NCBI RefSeq assembly: GCF_002165575.1
Contig: NZ_MXQF01000007.1
Span: forward strand, 124,001 to 188,000
Direction of reading: 5' to 3'
Origin: Pseudoalteromonas sp. A601
GTDB taxonomy: Bacteria; Pseudomonadota; Gammaproteobacteria; Enterobacterales; Alteromonadaceae
DNA length: 64,000 bases
This document shows positions 35,592-46,402 of the stretch, in pieces; within the stretch, counting starts at the first letter, position 1, and every line of letters begins with the position of its first letter. Below the pieces are notes generated by a model. The model was given only the letters and a program-made list of their open reading frames with translations, made no database searches and was not told the DNA's origin. A program made the position numbers and the translations under genes.

Positions 35592-37172
35592 GTGGCAAAA
35601 GGATTATTTCGTTCTGGTATGATTGTGAGTGCAATGACCATGATATCGCGTATCTTGGGCTTAGTACGAGATGCCGTGGTGGCAAATTTACTGGGTGCCA
35701 ATGCCGCTGCTGATGTTTTTTTGTTTGCCAATCGTATTCCAAACTTTTTACGCCGATTATTTGCTGAAGGGGCTTTTGCACAAGCGTTTGTGCCGGTTTT
35801 GTCTGAAATCAAAGAGCAACAGGGCGACGATAAAGTACGATTTTTTGTTGCTCAAGCTGCGGGCACACTAGGCACTATATTATTGATTGTTACCTTAGCT
35901 GGCGTGATTGCATCGCCAGTGATAGCTGCATTATTTGGTACAGGCTGGTTTATTGAGTGGTATCAAGGAAACCCTGAAGGTGAGAAGTTTGTGCTTGCTA
36001 GTGAATTACTTAAATGGACATTTCCTTATTTATTTTTCGTGAGTCTCGTAGCGCTAAGTGGCGCGGTTATGAATGTTTATAACCGCTTTGCGGTGGCAGC
36101 CTTTACACCAGTATTACTGAATATTTCAATTATCAGCTGCGCAATTTTATTACACGATCAATTTTCAGTCGGGGCATACTCACTTGCCATAGGGGTATTT
36201 GTAGGTGGTGTTGTGCAGTTATTGTTTCAATTGCCGTTTCTATACCGAGCAAAGATGCTCAGTAAGCCGCGTTGGGCTTGGCAGGACGATAATGTAAAAA
36301 AAGTCCGCACCTTGATGATCCCTGCGCTGTTTGGTGTATCTATTAGTCAAATTAATTTGCTGCTTGATACCATGATTGCCTCATTGTTGATGACAGGATC
36401 AATCGCCTGGCTTTATTACTCAGATAGACTAATTGAATTTCCATTAGGTTTATTTGGCATTGGCATTGCCACCGTTATTTTACCTGCGCTATCTAAATTA
36501 CATAGCAGCGATAAAAGTACTGACTTCCAACACACATTAGATTGGGGCGTAAGATTTGTAATATTTTTAGGGCTCCCTGCCATGGTTGGCTTGATGCTGA
36601 TTAGCCCGTTAATTATTTCAGTCTTGTTCGATCATGGCGCATTTAAAGAAGGCGATATTGACCATGTTCAAGCGGTGAGCCTGGGTGTAATGGCTTACTC
36701 CGTTGGTTTAGTGAGTTTTATGTTAATTAAGGTGCTGGCGCCAGGTTTTTATGCACGCCAAGATACTAAAACACCAGTGCGTATAGGTATTATTACTTTG
36801 GTTTTAAATATGGTGTTTAATATTATGCTAGCGCCGTTTATTGGCTACTTAGGGTTAGCTTTGGCCACGTCAATGTCGGCAAGTTGCAATGCTTATTTAT
36901 TATACCGACAATTAAATAAAGAGCAGGTATATCATTTTTCAAGTTTTAGTGGACGATTTACATTTAAGTGTATTGTTGCAAGTGCTGTAATGGGTTTATC
37001 TGTTTGGTATACCTCAAATCAATTCTTATGGCGTGATTGGCATTTTATGCAGCAAGTTATTTTACTCAGTGGGTTATTGATTTTGGCTGGGTTTGTTTAT
37101 TTCTTGTCCATGTTCATGCTCGGTGTGCGACTAAATACGATAAAAAACGTAGCAACTACTGAATCAAATTAA
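35592..37172 (+). CDS. murJ: Lipid II flippase MurJ
   Basis: This 526-residue, 14-helix MOP-superfamily transporter moves lipid II across the inner membrane for peptidoglycan synthesis. The N-terminus GLFRSGMIVSAMTMISRILGLVRD is diagnostic, and RIPNFLRRLFAEGAFAQAFVPV contains the conserved central-cavity arginines and Glu. It starts with GTG at 35592. A gap of 73 bp separates it from ribF in the same direction, so the two could share transcription. The genomic order rpsT / murJ-ribF-ileS-lspA is strongly conserved. Confidence 0.96.
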   Translation: MAKGLFRSGMIVSAMTMISRILGLVRDAVVANLLGANAAADVFLFANRIPNFLRRLFAEGAFAQAFVPVLSEIKEQQGDDKVRFFVAQAAGTLGTILLIVTLAGVIASPVIAALFGTGWFIEWYQGNPEGEKFVLASELLKWTFPYLFFVSLVALSGAVMNVYNRFAVAAFTPVLLNISIISCAILLHDQFSVGAYSLAIGVFVGGVVQLLFQLPFLYRAKMLSKPRWAWQDDNVKKVRTLMIPALFGVSISQINLLLDTMIASLLMTGSIAWLYYSDRLIEFPLGLFGIGIATVILPALSKLHSSDKSTDFQHTLDWGVRFVIFLGLPAMVGLMLISPLIISVLFDHGAFKEGDIDHVQAVSLGVMAYSVGLVSFMLIKVLAPGFYARQDTKTPVRIGIITLVLNMVFNIMLAPFIGYLGLALATSMSASCNAYLLYRQLNKEQVYHFSSFSGRFTFKCIVASAVMGLSVWYTSNQFLWRDWHFMQQVILLSGLLILAGFVYFLSMFMLGVRLNTIKNVATTESN

Positions 37173-37245
37173 AAAAAAGATTATAATCGGCGTTTCTATA
37201 GCTGGAATATATATTCAGGCTGGCTCGAAAAGGCAATTAGGTGGT

Positions 37246-38172
37246 ATGGAGTTAATCAGAGGTATTCATAATATTCGCACGCAACATTATGGTTGTGTGT
37301 TGACCATTGGCAATTTCGATGGTGTTCATTTAGGCCATGGCGAAGTGCTTAAAGGCTTACTCAATGATGCTAAAAAATACCAGCTGCCAAGCACGGTGAT
37401 GTTATTCGAACCTCAGCCACAAGAATTTTTTGCCAAAGATAACGCACCAGCTCGCTTAACGCGATTACGTGATAAGCTCAAGTTGTTAGCTAACTTGGGC
37501 ATTGAGCGAGTTATTTGCATTAGCTTCAATCAACAGTTTGCAAATATGCAGGCTGAGCAGTTTGTTAGTGAAATACTGATTGATAAACTTGGTGTAAAAG
37601 CATTAACGGTTGGCGATGATTTTCGATTTGGTAAGCAGCGTCGAGGTGATTTTAAGTTGCTATCCCAAATGGGGCAAGCGGCAAAAATGGATGTTAAAAG
37701 CACCGCGAGTTTTCGTCAATTAAATGCTAGAGTAAGCAGCACGTTAATCCGTGAAGCACTGGCTCACGGACAATTAACGCAAGCGAAGGCGATGCTTGGT
37801 CATGACTATGCTATTTCAGGGCGTGTAATACATGGTTGGAAGCGTGGTCGTGAACTTGGCTTTAGAACAGCTAACATAGCTTTAAAGCGTCAAGTATGCC
37901 CTGTAAATGGGGTGTTCGCGGTGCAGGTAACGCTAAAAGATAAAACAATATATGGGGTTGCAAATATAGGCAACAAACCCACATTTAATGGAACACGCGC
38001 ATTATTAGAAGTGCACTTATTTGATTTTGCGCAAGAAATATACGGACAGTTTATGCATGTGGAGTTGATTGAAAAACTTCGCGATGAGCAAAAATTCGAG
38101 ACATTAACACAATTGACGGCACAAATAGCAACTGATGTTGCTGCCGCTAAGCAGTGTTTTGGTTTAAATTAG
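37246..38172 (+). CDS. ribF: Bifunctional riboflavin kinase / FAD synthetase
   Basis: This 308-residue enzyme makes FMN from riboflavin and then FAD. The N-terminal adenylyltransferase domain has the nucleotidyl-transfer motif GNFDGVHLGH and VGDDFRFGKQRRGD. The C-terminal kinase domain has GWKRGRELGFRTANI and the NIGNKPTFNGTRALLEVHLFDF segment. Length is normal. It is the first gene of a housekeeping operon with ileS (25 bp gap), lspA, fkpB and ispH. Confidence 0.96.
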   Translation: MELIRGIHNIRTQHYGCVLTIGNFDGVHLGHGEVLKGLLNDAKKYQLPSTVMLFEPQPQEFFAKDNAPARLTRLRDKLKLLANLGIERVICISFNQQFANMQAEQFVSEILIDKLGVKALTVGDDFRFGKQRRGDFKLLSQMGQAAKMDVKSTASFRQLNARVSSTLIREALAHGQLTQAKAMLGHDYAISGRVIHGWKRGRELGFRTANIALKRQVCPVNGVFAVQVTLKDKTIYGVANIGNKPTFNGTRALLEVHLFDFAQEIYGQFMHVELIEKLRDEQKFETLTQLTAQIATDVAAAKQCFGLN

Positions 38173-38197
38173 GTAGCCGATACGGAAAGTAGGATTA

Positions 38198-41026
38198 ATG
38201 AGCGACTACAAACATACTTTGAATTTACCGGAAACAATGTTTCCAATGCGCGGCAATTTGGCACAACGTGAACCAAAAATGCTTAAAACATGGTATGAAG
38301 ACGACCTGTACGGTCAAATTCGCAACGCTAAAAAAGGTAAAAAAACCTTTATTTTGCATGACGGCCCTCCGTATGCAAACGGCGATATCCATTTAGGCCA
38401 TTCAGTAAATAAAATTTTAAAAGACATTATTGTAAAGTCTAAGACTTTATCTGATTTTGATGCCCCTTATGTGCCGGGTTGGGACTGTCATGGTCTACCA
38501 ATCGAGTTAATGGTTGAAAAAAAGGTTGGCAAACCGGGTGTTAAAGTCACTGCGGCAGAATTTCGTGAGAAATGCCGTGCTTATGCTAAAAAGCAAGTTG
38601 AAGGTCAAAAAGTTGACTTTAAACGCTTAGGTGTTTTTGCTGATTGGGATAAGCCTTATTTAACGATGAACTTTGATTTTGAAGCCAACGCCATTCGCGT
38701 ATTGGGTCGCATTATCGAAAAAGGGCACTTGCATAAAGGCGCTAAGCCAGTTCACTGGTGTACAGATTGTGGTTCAGCATTGGCTGAAGCAGAAGTTGAG
38801 TATCAAGATAAGCAATCGCCAGCAATTGATGTACGCTTTGAGTTCACTGATCAAGCCGCTGTTGTTAACGCATTTGATTTAAAGGCAGATCATGAAGGCA
38901 CAGGCACTGTAAGCACCGTGATTTGGACAACGACACCGTGGACGCTACCAGCTAACCGTGCAGTTGCCGTTCACGCTGATTTAGAATATGCCCTTGTTCA
39001 AGTTGACGATGAAGGTGCACAACAGCGTTTAATTTTAGGTTCAGAGCTTGTTAAAGATGCTATGGACCGTTACGGCTTTAACCATTACCACGTTTTAGGT
39101 TATGTAAAAGGGGCGGTACTTGAAAACCTTCAAGTTGCTCACCCATTTTATGACTTTAATGTGCCTGTAATTGTGGCTGAACACGTTACGACTGACTCTG
39201 GTACGGGGATTGTTCATACAGCACCGGGTCACGGCCAAGAAGATTTCGTGGCAGGCTTACAATACGGTTTAGAAGTTGCTAACCCAGTTGGCGCTAATGG
39301 TGTTTACTTACCAGACACCGAACTGTTTGCAGGGCAACACGTATTTAAAGCAAACGCCAATGTGGTTGATGTATTAACTGAGCGTAACGCGTTAATGCAC
39401 CATCATGCGTTAACGCATAGCTACCCGCATTGCTGGCGTCATAAAACGCCGATTATTTTCCGTGCAACACCGCAGTGGTTTATTAGCATGGACCAAGCTA
39501 ATTTACGTCAAGATTCATTATCAGAAATTAAAAACACTCAGTGGTTACCAGAGTGGGGCGAAAGCCGCATTGCAAACATGGTAGAAGGGCGCCCTGATTG
39601 GTGTATCTCACGTCAACGTACGTGGGGCGTACCAATTGCTTTATTTGTTGATAAAGACACCGGTGCATTACATCCGAATACGCAATCATTAATTGAAGAC
39701 GCGGCTAAACTGGTAGAAAAATCAGGTATTCAAGCTTGGTATGATTTAGAACCTGCAACGTTATTAGGTGAAAAAGACGCTCAGCAATACATGAAAGTGC
39801 AAGATACACTTGATGTATGGTTTGACTCAGGTGTAACGCATGCGTGTGTGGTTGACGCTCGTGAAGAGTTAACAGGCCCAGCTGATTTATATCTAGAAGG
39901 GTCAGATCAGCACCGCGGTTGGTTTATGTCATCAATGATGACCTCAGTTGCGATTAATGGTCATGCACCTTATCGCCAAGTACTTACTCATGGTTTCACC
40001 GTGGATGAGAATGGCCGTAAAATGTCGAAATCATTAGGCAATGTAATCTCACCACAAAATGTGATGAACAAACTAGGCGCTGATATTTTACGCCTTTGGG
40101 TTGCTTCAACAGATTACACTGCTGAAATGACGGTTTCTGATGAGATCTTCAAACGTTCAGCGGATCGCTACCGTCGTATCCGTAATACCAGCCGTTACTT
40201 ACTGGCTAACTTAAGTGGCTTTGATCCAAAAACTGATCAAGTGGCTATTGAAGACATGGTTGAGCTTGATCGTTGGATTGTAGGCCGTGCAGCGCAATTA
40301 CAAGGTGAAATTGTGGCAGCCTATGACAGTTACCAAATGTTGCAAGTTACGCAAAAATTAATGAACTTCTGTACGGGTGAGTTAGGCTCGTTCTACTTAG
40401 ACGTAATTAAAGACCGTCAGTACACAGCTAAAAGTGATAGCCATGCACGTCGTTCATGCCAAACAGCCTTATACCATATTGCTGAAGCAATGACGCGTTG
40501 GATGGCGCCTATCATGAGCTTTACAGCGCAAGAAATCTGGGAAGCATTACCAGGTGAGCGTGACCAGTATGTATTTACCTCAGTTTGGTATGATGGCTTA
40601 AAAGCAGTGACTGAAGGCCAATTTAGCAATGATGATTGGTTAACTATTTTAACCGTGCGTGATGAAGTAAACCGCGTACTTGAAGGTGCTCGTAAAGAAG
40701 AAATCATTGGCGCAACGTTACAGGCTAATGTAAGTATTTTTGCAAATGCAGAAATCGCGGATAAATTAGCGGCATTAGGTGATGAGTTACGCTTTGTACT
40801 ACTGACTTCTCAAGTAACGGTTACTGCTGTTAATGAGCAACCAGAAGGCACTCAAACAACTGAAATTGATGGTTTGTACATTAGTGTAGCAGCAACAGAT
40901 GCAGAAAAATGTGAGCGTTGTTGGCACTATTGTGATGATGTAGGCGCGAACCCTGCACATCCTGAAATCTGTGGTCGTTGTGTTAGCAACGTAGATGGCG
41001 AAGGCGAAACGCGCCAATTCGCATAG
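38198..41026 (+). CDS. ileS: Isoleucyl-tRNA synthetase
   Basis: This 942-residue class I synthetase has the HIGH-type motif in [13 protein letters not shown], the catalytic-domain tag [10 protein letters not shown], the editing domain ([16 protein letters not shown]), KMSKS in [10 protein letters not shown] and a C-terminal zinc finger (CERCWHYC...CGRC). Length and domain order are those of the bacterial IleS1 type. The codon use is richer in preferred codons than that of its neighbours, as expected for a highly expressed gene. It lies between ribF and lspA. Confidence 0.98.
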   Translation: MSDYKHTLNLPETMFPMRGNLAQREPKMLKTWYEDDLYGQIRNAKKGKKTFILHDGPPYANGDIHLGHSVNKILKDIIVKSKTLSDFDAPYVPGWDCHGLPIELMVEKKVGKPGVKVTAAEFREKCRAYAKKQVEGQKVDFKRLGVFADWDKPYLTMNFDFEANAIRVLGRIIEKGHLHKGAKPVHWCTDCGSALAEAEVEYQDKQSPAIDVRFEFTDQAAVVNAFDLKADHEGTGTVSTVIWTTTPWTLPANRAVAVHADLEYALVQVDDEGAQQRLILGSELVKDAMDRYGFNHYHVLGYVKGAVLENLQVAHPFYDFNVPVIVAEHVTTDSGTGIVHTAPGHGQEDFVAGLQYGLEVANPVGANGVYLPDTELFAGQHVFKANANVVDVLTERNALMHHHALTHSYPHCWRHKTPIIFRATPQWFISMDQANLRQDSLSEIKNTQWLPEWGESRIANMVEGRPDWCISRQRTWGVPIALFVDKDTGALHPNTQSLIEDAAKLVEKSGIQAWYDLEPATLLGEKDAQQYMKVQDTLDVWFDSGVTHACVVDAREELTGPADLYLEGSDQHRGWFMSSMMTSVAINGHAPYRQVLTHGFTVDENGRKMSKSLGNVISPQNVMNKLGADILRLWVASTDYTAEMTVSDEIFKRSADRYRRIRNTSRYLLANLSGFDPKTDQVAIEDMVELDRWIVGRAAQLQGEIVAAYDSYQMLQVTQKLMNFCTGELGSFYLDVIKDRQYTAKSDSHARRSCQTALYHIAEAMTRWMAPIMSFTAQEIWEALPGERDQYVFTSVWYDGLKAVTEGQFSNDDWLTILTVRDEVNRVLEGARKEEIIGATLQANVSIFANAEIADKLAALGDELRFVLLTSQVTVTAVNEQPEGTQTTEIDGLYISVAATDAEKCERCWHYCDDVGANPAHPEICGRCVSNVDGEGETRQFA

Positions 41027-41035
41027 GAGTAGTCA

Positions 41036-41536
41036 GTGAGCAAGCTAGCCCAAAAAAGTGGTTTAGTGTGGCTTTGGTTGAGTCTGCTACTTTTAGTAGC
41101 AGACTTTGCCAGTAAAACGCTAGTGGTGAATACAATGAATCTGCGTGATTCGATTGATATATTACCGTTTTTTAACCTTACTTATGTACACAATTACGGC
41201 GCAGCTTTTAGCTTTTTAAGTGATGAAAGCGGTTGGCAACGTTGGTTTTTAAGTTTAATAGCAATCACCATTAGTGGTTTGCTGATTTGGTGGTTAAAGC
41301 GCTTACCAGCGTCTAATAAAATTTTATGTGGTGCCTATTCACTTGTTTTAGCTGGCGCGATAGGTAATTTATACGACCGTATGTACTATGGTTATGTAAT
41401 CGACTTTTTGCACTTTTATTATGAAAACTGGCACTTTCCTGCGTTTAATATCGCTGATAGTGCAATTTGTATAGGTGCAGCATTGTTATTATTTGATGCC
41501 TTTACTGGCGAAAGTCCAAAGGAGCATAAAGCATGA
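41036..41536 (+). CDS. lspA: Lipoprotein signal peptidase
   Basis: This 166-residue, four-helix aspartyl protease cleaves prolipoprotein signal peptides at the lipid-modified Cys. Catalytic Asp residues lie in GNLYDRMYYGYVIDF and FNIADSAICIG, and FFNLTYVHNYGAAFSFL is the family marker. It starts with GTG 9 bp after ileS, and its stop overlaps the fkpB start (ATGA). The lipoproteins in this window (BamD and the phosphoesterase) are the kind of substrates it processes. Confidence 0.97.
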   Translation: MSKLAQKSGLVWLWLSLLLLVADFASKTLVVNTMNLRDSIDILPFFNLTYVHNYGAAFSFLSDESGWQRWFLSLIAITISGLLIWWLKRLPASNKILCGAYSLVLAGAIGNLYDRMYYGYVIDFLHFYYENWHFPAFNIADSAICIGAALLLFDAFTGESPKEHKA

Positions 41537-41991
41537 GCCAAACAGTTATCACCGAAAACTCAGAAGTGATTTTTCATTTTTCAATAAAACTCTCTGATGG
41601 CTCTGCAGCTGATTCGACCAAAGTACATAATAAACCAGCTAAGCTGGTAATGGGTGATGGCAGCTTAACCGCAAACTTTGAAAAGTGTTTATTTGGTTTA
41701 GCGCCAGGCGACAGCAAATCGTTTGAGCTGGAGCCAGAAGATGCCTTTGGTCAACCAAACCCCGATAACATCTATTATGTTGAGCGTAGTAAATTTGGCC
41801 CAGATACGCCAGCTACTGTAGGTTCTATCATCGCGTTCACGCAACCTGATGGTACTGAATTACCAGGACTTGTACGCGAAGTGCAAGGCGAGTCGGTAAC
41901 AATTGATTTTAATCATCCTTTATCTGGTCAGAATTTAACCTTTGAAGTTGAAATTTTAGAAGTTGATAATACACCTAAGGTAAATGATTAA
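41533..41991 (+). CDS. fkpB: FKBP-type peptidyl-prolyl isomerase FkpB (SlpA-like)
   Basis: This 152-residue cytoplasmic prolyl isomerase/chaperone has the N-terminal FKBP strand ([30 protein letters not shown]), the insert-in-flap domain ([20 protein letters not shown]) and [13 protein letters not shown] at the end. Its conserved position between lspA and ispH supports the name. It overlaps both neighbours (ATGA at its start, TAATG at its end). Confidence 0.94.
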   Translation: MSQTVITENSEVIFHFSIKLSDGSAADSTKVHNKPAKLVMGDGSLTANFEKCLFGLAPGDSKSFELEPEDAFGQPNPDNIYYVERSKFGPDTPATVGSIIAFTQPDGTELPGLVREVQGESVTIDFNHPLSGQNLTFEVEILEVDNTPKVND

Positions 41992-42920
41992 TGGATATTT
42001 TATTAGCCAATCCTCGCGGTTTTTGTGCGGGCGTTGACCGTGCGATTAGTATTGTTGAGCGTGCGTTAGATATATTCGAAAAACCAATTTATGTGCGTCA
42101 TGAAGTTGTACATAACCGTTATGTGGTTGATGGCTTAAAACGCCGTGGTGCGGTATTTGTTGAAGAGCTTGATCAAGTACCTGATGAAAGCATTGTAATT
42201 TTTAGTGCTCATGGCGTATCACAAGCTGTTCGTAGTGAAGCAAAACGCAGAGAGCTTAAAGTGTTTGATGCAACCTGCCCACTGGTTACTAAAGTGCATA
42301 TGGAAGTGACCCGTGCTAGCCGTAAGGGAACTGAGTGTATTTTAATTGGTCACCACGGTCATCCTGAAGTTGAAGGCACCATGGGGCAGTACGATAATAG
42401 TAATGGCGGTATCTATTTAGTTGAAACTGCAGAAGATGTCGCTAAACTCAACGTAAAAAATCAAAATAACCTTTTTTACTGTAGCCAAACGACTTTGTCG
42501 GTTGATGATACGGCTGATGTGATTGATGCTTTACGCGCTAAATACCCGGTTATTGATGGTCCTCGTAAAGATGATATTTGCTACGCCACGCAAAATCGCC
42601 AAGATGCAGTTCGTGACTTAGCTGATAAAGTTGATGTGTTATTAGTGGTTGGCGCTAAAAACAGCTCAAACTCTAATCGTTTACGAGAGCTTGCTGATAA
42701 AATGGGCACCGTAGCGTACTTGATTGATGATGCCAGCAATGTTGAAGATGCTTGGTTTACTAATGCAAAGACTGTGGGTGTAACCGCCGGTGCATCTGCA
42801 CCAGAGGTTTTGGTGCAGCAAGTTATTAGTCGATTAAAGGAGCTCGGTGGTAAACAAGTGATTGAAAACCCAGGTGAGGAAGAAAACATTGTTTTTGCTG
42901 TCCCTGTTGAGTTACGCTAA
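41991..42920 (+). CDS. ispH: 4-hydroxy-3-methylbut-2-enyl diphosphate reductase
   Basis: This 309-residue [4Fe-4S] enzyme performs the last step of the MEP isoprenoid pathway, giving IPP and DMAPP. The three cluster cysteines are Cys12 (NPRGFCAG), Cys96 (DATCPLV) and Cys197 (DICYATQ), the same numbers as in E. coli. [10 protein letters not shown] and SAHGVS carry the active-site His residues. It ends the ribF-ileS-lspA-fkpB-ispH run. Thirty-two bases later a two-component pair begins. Confidence 0.98.
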   Translation: MDILLANPRGFCAGVDRAISIVERALDIFEKPIYVRHEVVHNRYVVDGLKRRGAVFVEELDQVPDESIVIFSAHGVSQAVRSEAKRRELKVFDATCPLVTKVHMEVTRASRKGTECILIGHHGHPEVEGTMGQYDNSNGGIYLVETAEDVAKLNVKNQNNLFYCSQTTLSVDDTADVIDALRAKYPVIDGPRKDDICYATQNRQDAVRDLADKVDVLLVVGAKNSSNSNRLRELADKMGTVAYLIDDASNVEDAWFTNAKTVGVTAGASAPEVLVQQVISRLKELGGKQVIENPGEEENIVFAVPVELR

Positions 42921-42952
42921 TCTGATAGTTTAAATACTCGAAGGAGAGCCCC

Positions 42953-43996
42953 GTGAGCAAGTCGATGCAAACTAATGTGTTGTTTTTCGTGGCTCTTTTT
43001 ACTGAGCGAGGTGTGTTAGCCACCTTAGTTGTGGTGCAAGTTATTGCAACTATATTGGCTTTTGCACCTACTGCAGCTCAAGACATCTGGATCCGTTTAG
43101 GTGTTATCAGTTTATTTTTACAGCTTACCTTTCTATTGAGTCTTACTTGGCTTTTTTTACTCCGTTTTATTCTAAAAAATTATTCGCACTTTATACAAAG
43201 TCTCAGTTTATTTGCCTCACTTTTTTTTACCACCTTACTAATGAGTTTAATGCTTACTGGATTGGCACAAAGCTACATTGAAATAGCAAACCCTGCTGCT
43301 TTTATATTTCGGAATCTATTAATTGTATTGTTAGTGGCATGTTTATTCATTCAGTTTTTGACAATCTATTTTGAAAAGCAACAGCAAACAAATGCGCTAG
43401 CAAGAGCTGAGCTTGATGCACTACAGGCGCGTATTCGGCCACACTTTTTATATAATAGCCTTAATACAGCCGCCGAATTGACTCATTACGATCCAGATGC
43501 TGCGGAGCAAGCGATCTTAGCATTAGCTGCATTATCGCAAGCTGCAATGCAAGTCGGAAAAGAAACCGCATTGTCTGATGAAATTACATTGACCCGGCAG
43601 TATTTAAGGTTAGAAAGCTGGCGGTTTGCAGAGCGGCTACAAGTTGACTGGCAATTACCAGAACAACTCCCAAACATAACAATTCCTTGTTTAACATTAC
43701 AACCACTATTAGAAAATGCCGTGTGTCATGGTGTTGAGCCTTCATTGACGGGGGCTGTTATTTATGTCGAATTACATGTAAGTCAACGCTCGTTGGTGAT
43801 TATCGTCGAAAACCCCGTGTCTTCATCATCGCAACAAACACGGCCAGGAAATGGCATGGCATTAGATAATATTCGCCAACGGTTAGATCTCTATTATCAG
43901 GGGCGTGCTAAGTTGACAATGACAGTAAGAGAAGGGGTGTATCGGGTTAAATTGGTACTGCCTTTGGATGTTGATTATACACAGGAGCAACAATGA
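42953..43996 (+). CDS. LytS/AlgZ-like sensor histidine kinase
   Basis: This 347-residue kinase has four to six N-terminal membrane helices (about 10-138), then a short linker and a His_kinase domain of the LytS/FimS type. The phospho-acceptor is His164 in RPHFLYNSLN, the Asn box is LENAVCHGVEP, and the glycine-rich box is GNGMALDNIRQRLDLYY. It starts with GTG after AAGGAGAG. It overlaps the LytTR regulator gene by 4 bp, forming a classic pair. It lies between the ispH operon and the pilin genes, suggesting a FimS (AlgZ)-like role in type IV pilus expression. Pseudomonas FimS often lacks a conserved ATP-binding region, but here the boxes look intact. Confidence 0.9.
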   Translation: MSKSMQTNVLFFVALFTERGVLATLVVVQVIATILAFAPTAAQDIWIRLGVISLFLQLTFLLSLTWLFLLRFILKNYSHFIQSLSLFASLFFTTLLMSLMLTGLAQSYIEIANPAAFIFRNLLIVLLVACLFIQFLTIYFEKQQQTNALARAELDALQARIRPHFLYNSLNTAAELTHYDPDAAEQAILALAALSQAAMQVGKETALSDEITLTRQYLRLESWRFAERLQVDWQLPEQLPNITIPCLTLQPLLENAVCHGVEPSLTGAVIYVELHVSQRSLVIIVENPVSSSSQQTRPGNGMALDNIRQRLDLYYQGRAKLTMTVREGVYRVKLVLPLDVDYTQEQQ

Positions 43997-44694
43997 AAGT
44001 TCTTATTGTCGATGATGAGCCATTAGCTCGATCTCGCTTGCAGCGCTTACTTGCGAAAAATCCAGACTACAGTGATATAGCACATGCAAGTAATGGCACC
44101 GAAGCTATACAGCAAGTAAAATGTTTGGCGCCAGATATTGTATTTTTAGATGTCAATATGCCCGCCATGAACGGTTTAGAAATTGCTGCGCAATTAAATA
44201 CACTTAGTGTGCCACCCGCGATAATATTTGTGACCGCTTACCCTGAACATGCTTTGGATGCTTTACAACTTAGTGCAGCAGGTTACTTAGTCAAACCAGT
44301 TACAGAGCAAAATTTGGCCAATACTATAGAGCAACTTGGTCGTCTCACTCGTGCTCATGTGCAAAAACAACGCCCAGCGATGATTAACTATCAACTGGCA
44401 GGAGTTACGCGAAGTGTTGCACTAGAAGATGTCTATTATGTGATCGCTGAAGATAAATACACACGTTTAATTTTTACTGGTGGCGAAGCGTTACTTGATC
44501 ACAGTTTAAAGCAGTTAGAAGAAGAGTTTTCCACGCACTTATTACGAATTCATCGCAAAATATTAATTAATCAATCACGCCTAATTGAACTGAAAAAAAA
44601 CGCTAACGGAACGCATGCTGTTGTATTGAAAGGTTGTGATTGTTTATTACCTGTTAGTCGACGTGCGTATAAGAACGTAAAAGAGCATTTTTGA
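43993..44694 (+). CDS. LytTR-family response regulator, AlgR-like
   Basis: This 233-residue regulator has an N-terminal receiver domain (phospho-Asp53 in IVFLDVNMPAMNG, VTAYPEHALDAL) and a C-terminal LytTR DNA-binding domain (about 135-232, with VALEDVYYVIAEDKYTRL, LRIHRKILIN and LPVSRRAYKNVKEHF). It is co-translated with the sensor kinase. In Pseudomonas the homologue AlgR, with FimS, activates the fimU-pilVWXY1 operon. Here the gene sits immediately before pilV, so local regulation of the pilins is a reasonable inference. Confidence 0.9.
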   Translation: MKVLIVDDEPLARSRLQRLLAKNPDYSDIAHASNGTEAIQQVKCLAPDIVFLDVNMPAMNGLEIAAQLNTLSVPPAIIFVTAYPEHALDALQLSAAGYLVKPVTEQNLANTIEQLGRLTRAHVQKQRPAMINYQLAGVTRSVALEDVYYVIAEDKYTRLIFTGGEALLDHSLKQLEEEFSTHLLRIHRKILINQSRLIELKKNANGTHAVVLKGCDCLLPVSRRAYKNVKEHF

Positions 44695-44841
44695 TTCCCC
44701 CTCCTCATTTTAGATACACAGGTTATTAAAGCTGTCCGAGTAACCACTTATCAACAAATATAACCGTTTATCCTGAGCAGAGTTGAATCTACCTACTGAT
44801 AGCATATGCTTATAGTCAGATAGCTTTATATTAGGTGCGTT

Positions 44842-45402
44842 ATGAAATTAGTCAATCATACACCACAGCAAGGTTTTACATTAGTAGAGGTATTAATTGC
44901 GTTTGTGATTCTAAGCTTCGGTTTATTGGGTGCCGTTGCATTACAAGCAAAAGCGAAACAAGCAAGCTTTGATTCAATGCAGCGAGCGGCTGCGGTTGCT
45001 CTAGGCAATGATATTATTCAACGGATACGGGCTAATGATCGTGTGGCAGCAATTACTCAATATAATGGCACATTTACGAGTGATACCGAGCTTGAACAGT
45101 CACGTACTTGCTACAGTGACGCATGTAGCTCAGCGCAAATAGCGGCACTTGATCGGCAGCAATGGATCCGTGCAATACAGGCTAAAGAAAATACAGGCGC
45201 TTTAGATGATGCAACGGTATGTATAGAGAATACTGCCGTACCAAATAGCGATGATAAAGCATTTAATATTCAAGTAGTGGTGAGTTGGCAAGGCCGCCAA
45301 AAGTTTACCGGCACGACAGAAACCCAGCAATTAACGTGTGGTGAGAGTAATAGCAATCGCCGTATTATGGTTTTGAAAAGTTATATTTACCTAAGGAGCT
45401 AA
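44842..45402 (+). CDS. pilV: Minor type IV pilin PilV
   Basis: This 186-residue pilin-like protein has the class III leader QQG-FTLVEVLIAF (cleavage by PilD after Gly, Glu5 conserved) and hydrophobic alpha-1 helix ILSFGLLGAVALQ. Four cysteines in the C-terminal part could form disulfides. PilV is part of the minor-pilin complex that primes type IV pilus assembly. Its ATG follows AGGTG. It is the first gene of pilVWXY1 and is 1 bp from pilW. Confidence 0.92.
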   Translation: MKLVNHTPQQGFTLVEVLIAFVILSFGLLGAVALQAKAKQASFDSMQRAAAVALGNDIIQRIRANDRVAAITQYNGTFTSDTELEQSRTCYSDACSSAQIAALDRQQWIRAIQAKENTGALDDATVCIENTAVPNSDDKAFNIQVVVSWQGRQKFTGTTETQQLTCGESNSNRRIMVLKSYIYLRS

Positions 45403-45403
45403 T

Positions 45404-46402
45404 ATGAAGCAGCAAGGTTTCACTTTAGTCGAAATGATGGTGGCATTATTTATTGGTGGTTTAGTGCTTGGGGGAGTGATGTTCACGTATGTCAGTATGA
45501 AAGTAACCACGAGAGATACAATGACAATAGGTGACTTGCAAGAAACAGGTCGCTTAGCGCTTAATATTATGCAGCGTGATATAGAGCAAGTTGGTTTTTG
45601 GGGCACCTTTTATGAAGATTCTTTTTCAGCAGAAAATACACAAGTGTCACTTACACCTGGACAAAAACCAGCCCCAGATTGTTTTGCGGGGGCGAATAAT
45701 GGTAGCTTTCCTGTTTTTAACGTGAACACTAATTTTCGTTCAGTGTATTCCATTGAAACAATGGGGGGAGAAGCACTAAATTGCCTTAATAAGACAAAAG
45801 AAAACACTGATATCTTGCAGGTAAAATTTTTAGAAGGGTTACAAATTGATCCAACTGATAGCACTGCGAATAACTATTATTTTATTGCAGAGCAAGAGCG
45901 AGGCGAGTTTCGTAAAGGCCCCATTGCTGCAAATACCATAGGCGGTAATGCAACGCTTTGGCGCTATCGTCATCATGTTTATTATATTGATGAGCAAACT
46001 TTTAAAATAAACGATCGTGATAGAGAAGTACCCGTATTGATGCGACGTCGGCTGGCACCGAGTGGAAAAATGGTCACTGAAACGATTATGGAAGGCGTTG
46101 AAAATATGCGGTTTTTATTCGGTTTAGATACGAACAATGATGGTCGAGTAGATACTTACCGCAGTGTTAATAAAATGACCGCAGCTGATTGGGAAAACCG
46201 CCGAGGCATTTTAACGGTGCAAGTATTTATTTTAGTACGAGCATTACAAGAAGATGCTAACTTAAAACAGCTCAATCAAACATATACCTTAGGCGAAGAT
46301 GTCGACCAAAGAATACTTGAGTTTGATGATAAGTTTCGTCGAGCTCTATTTACAACAACGATTCGCTTAAATAATGTAGGAGCAAACCTATGGAGAATTT
46401 AA
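45404..46402 (+). CDS. pilW: Minor type IV pilin PilW
   Basis: This 332-residue pilin has the leader KQQG-FTLVEMMVALFIGG. It is larger than the other minor pilins, as PilW usually is, with a C-terminal beta domain (IMEGVENMRFLFGLDTNNDGRVDTYRSV) containing a DxNxDG calcium-type loop. It participates in the priming complex below the tip adhesin. The ribosome-binding site AAGGAG is excellent. It overlaps pilX by 13 bp. Confidence 0.92.
   Translation: MKQQGFTLVEMMVALFIGGLVLGGVMFTYVSMKVTTRDTMTIGDLQETGRLALNIMQRDIEQVGFWGTFYEDSFSAENTQVSLTPGQKPAPDCFAGANNGSFPVFNVNTNFRSVYSIETMGGEALNCLNKTKENTDILQVKFLEGLQIDPTDSTANNYYFIAEQERGEFRKGPIAANTIGGNATLWRYRHHVYYIDEQTFKINDRDREVPVLMRRRLAPSGKMVTETIMEGVENMRFLFGLDTNNDGRVDTYRSVNKMTAADWENRRGILTVQVFILVRALQEDANLKQLNQTYTLGEDVDQRILEFDDKFRRALFTTTIRLNNVGANLWRI

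Noticed and set aside
42581..42889. Minus-strand ORF opposite ispH
   Set aside because: ispH is complete and conserved with its cluster cysteines. The antisense frame has no recognisable features.
44764..44772. CCGTTTATC, a partial match to the AlgR box CCGTTCGTC upstream of pilV
   Set aside because: A 7 of 9 match in an interval of about 150 bp on two strands is not rare enough by chance to be reported as a site.
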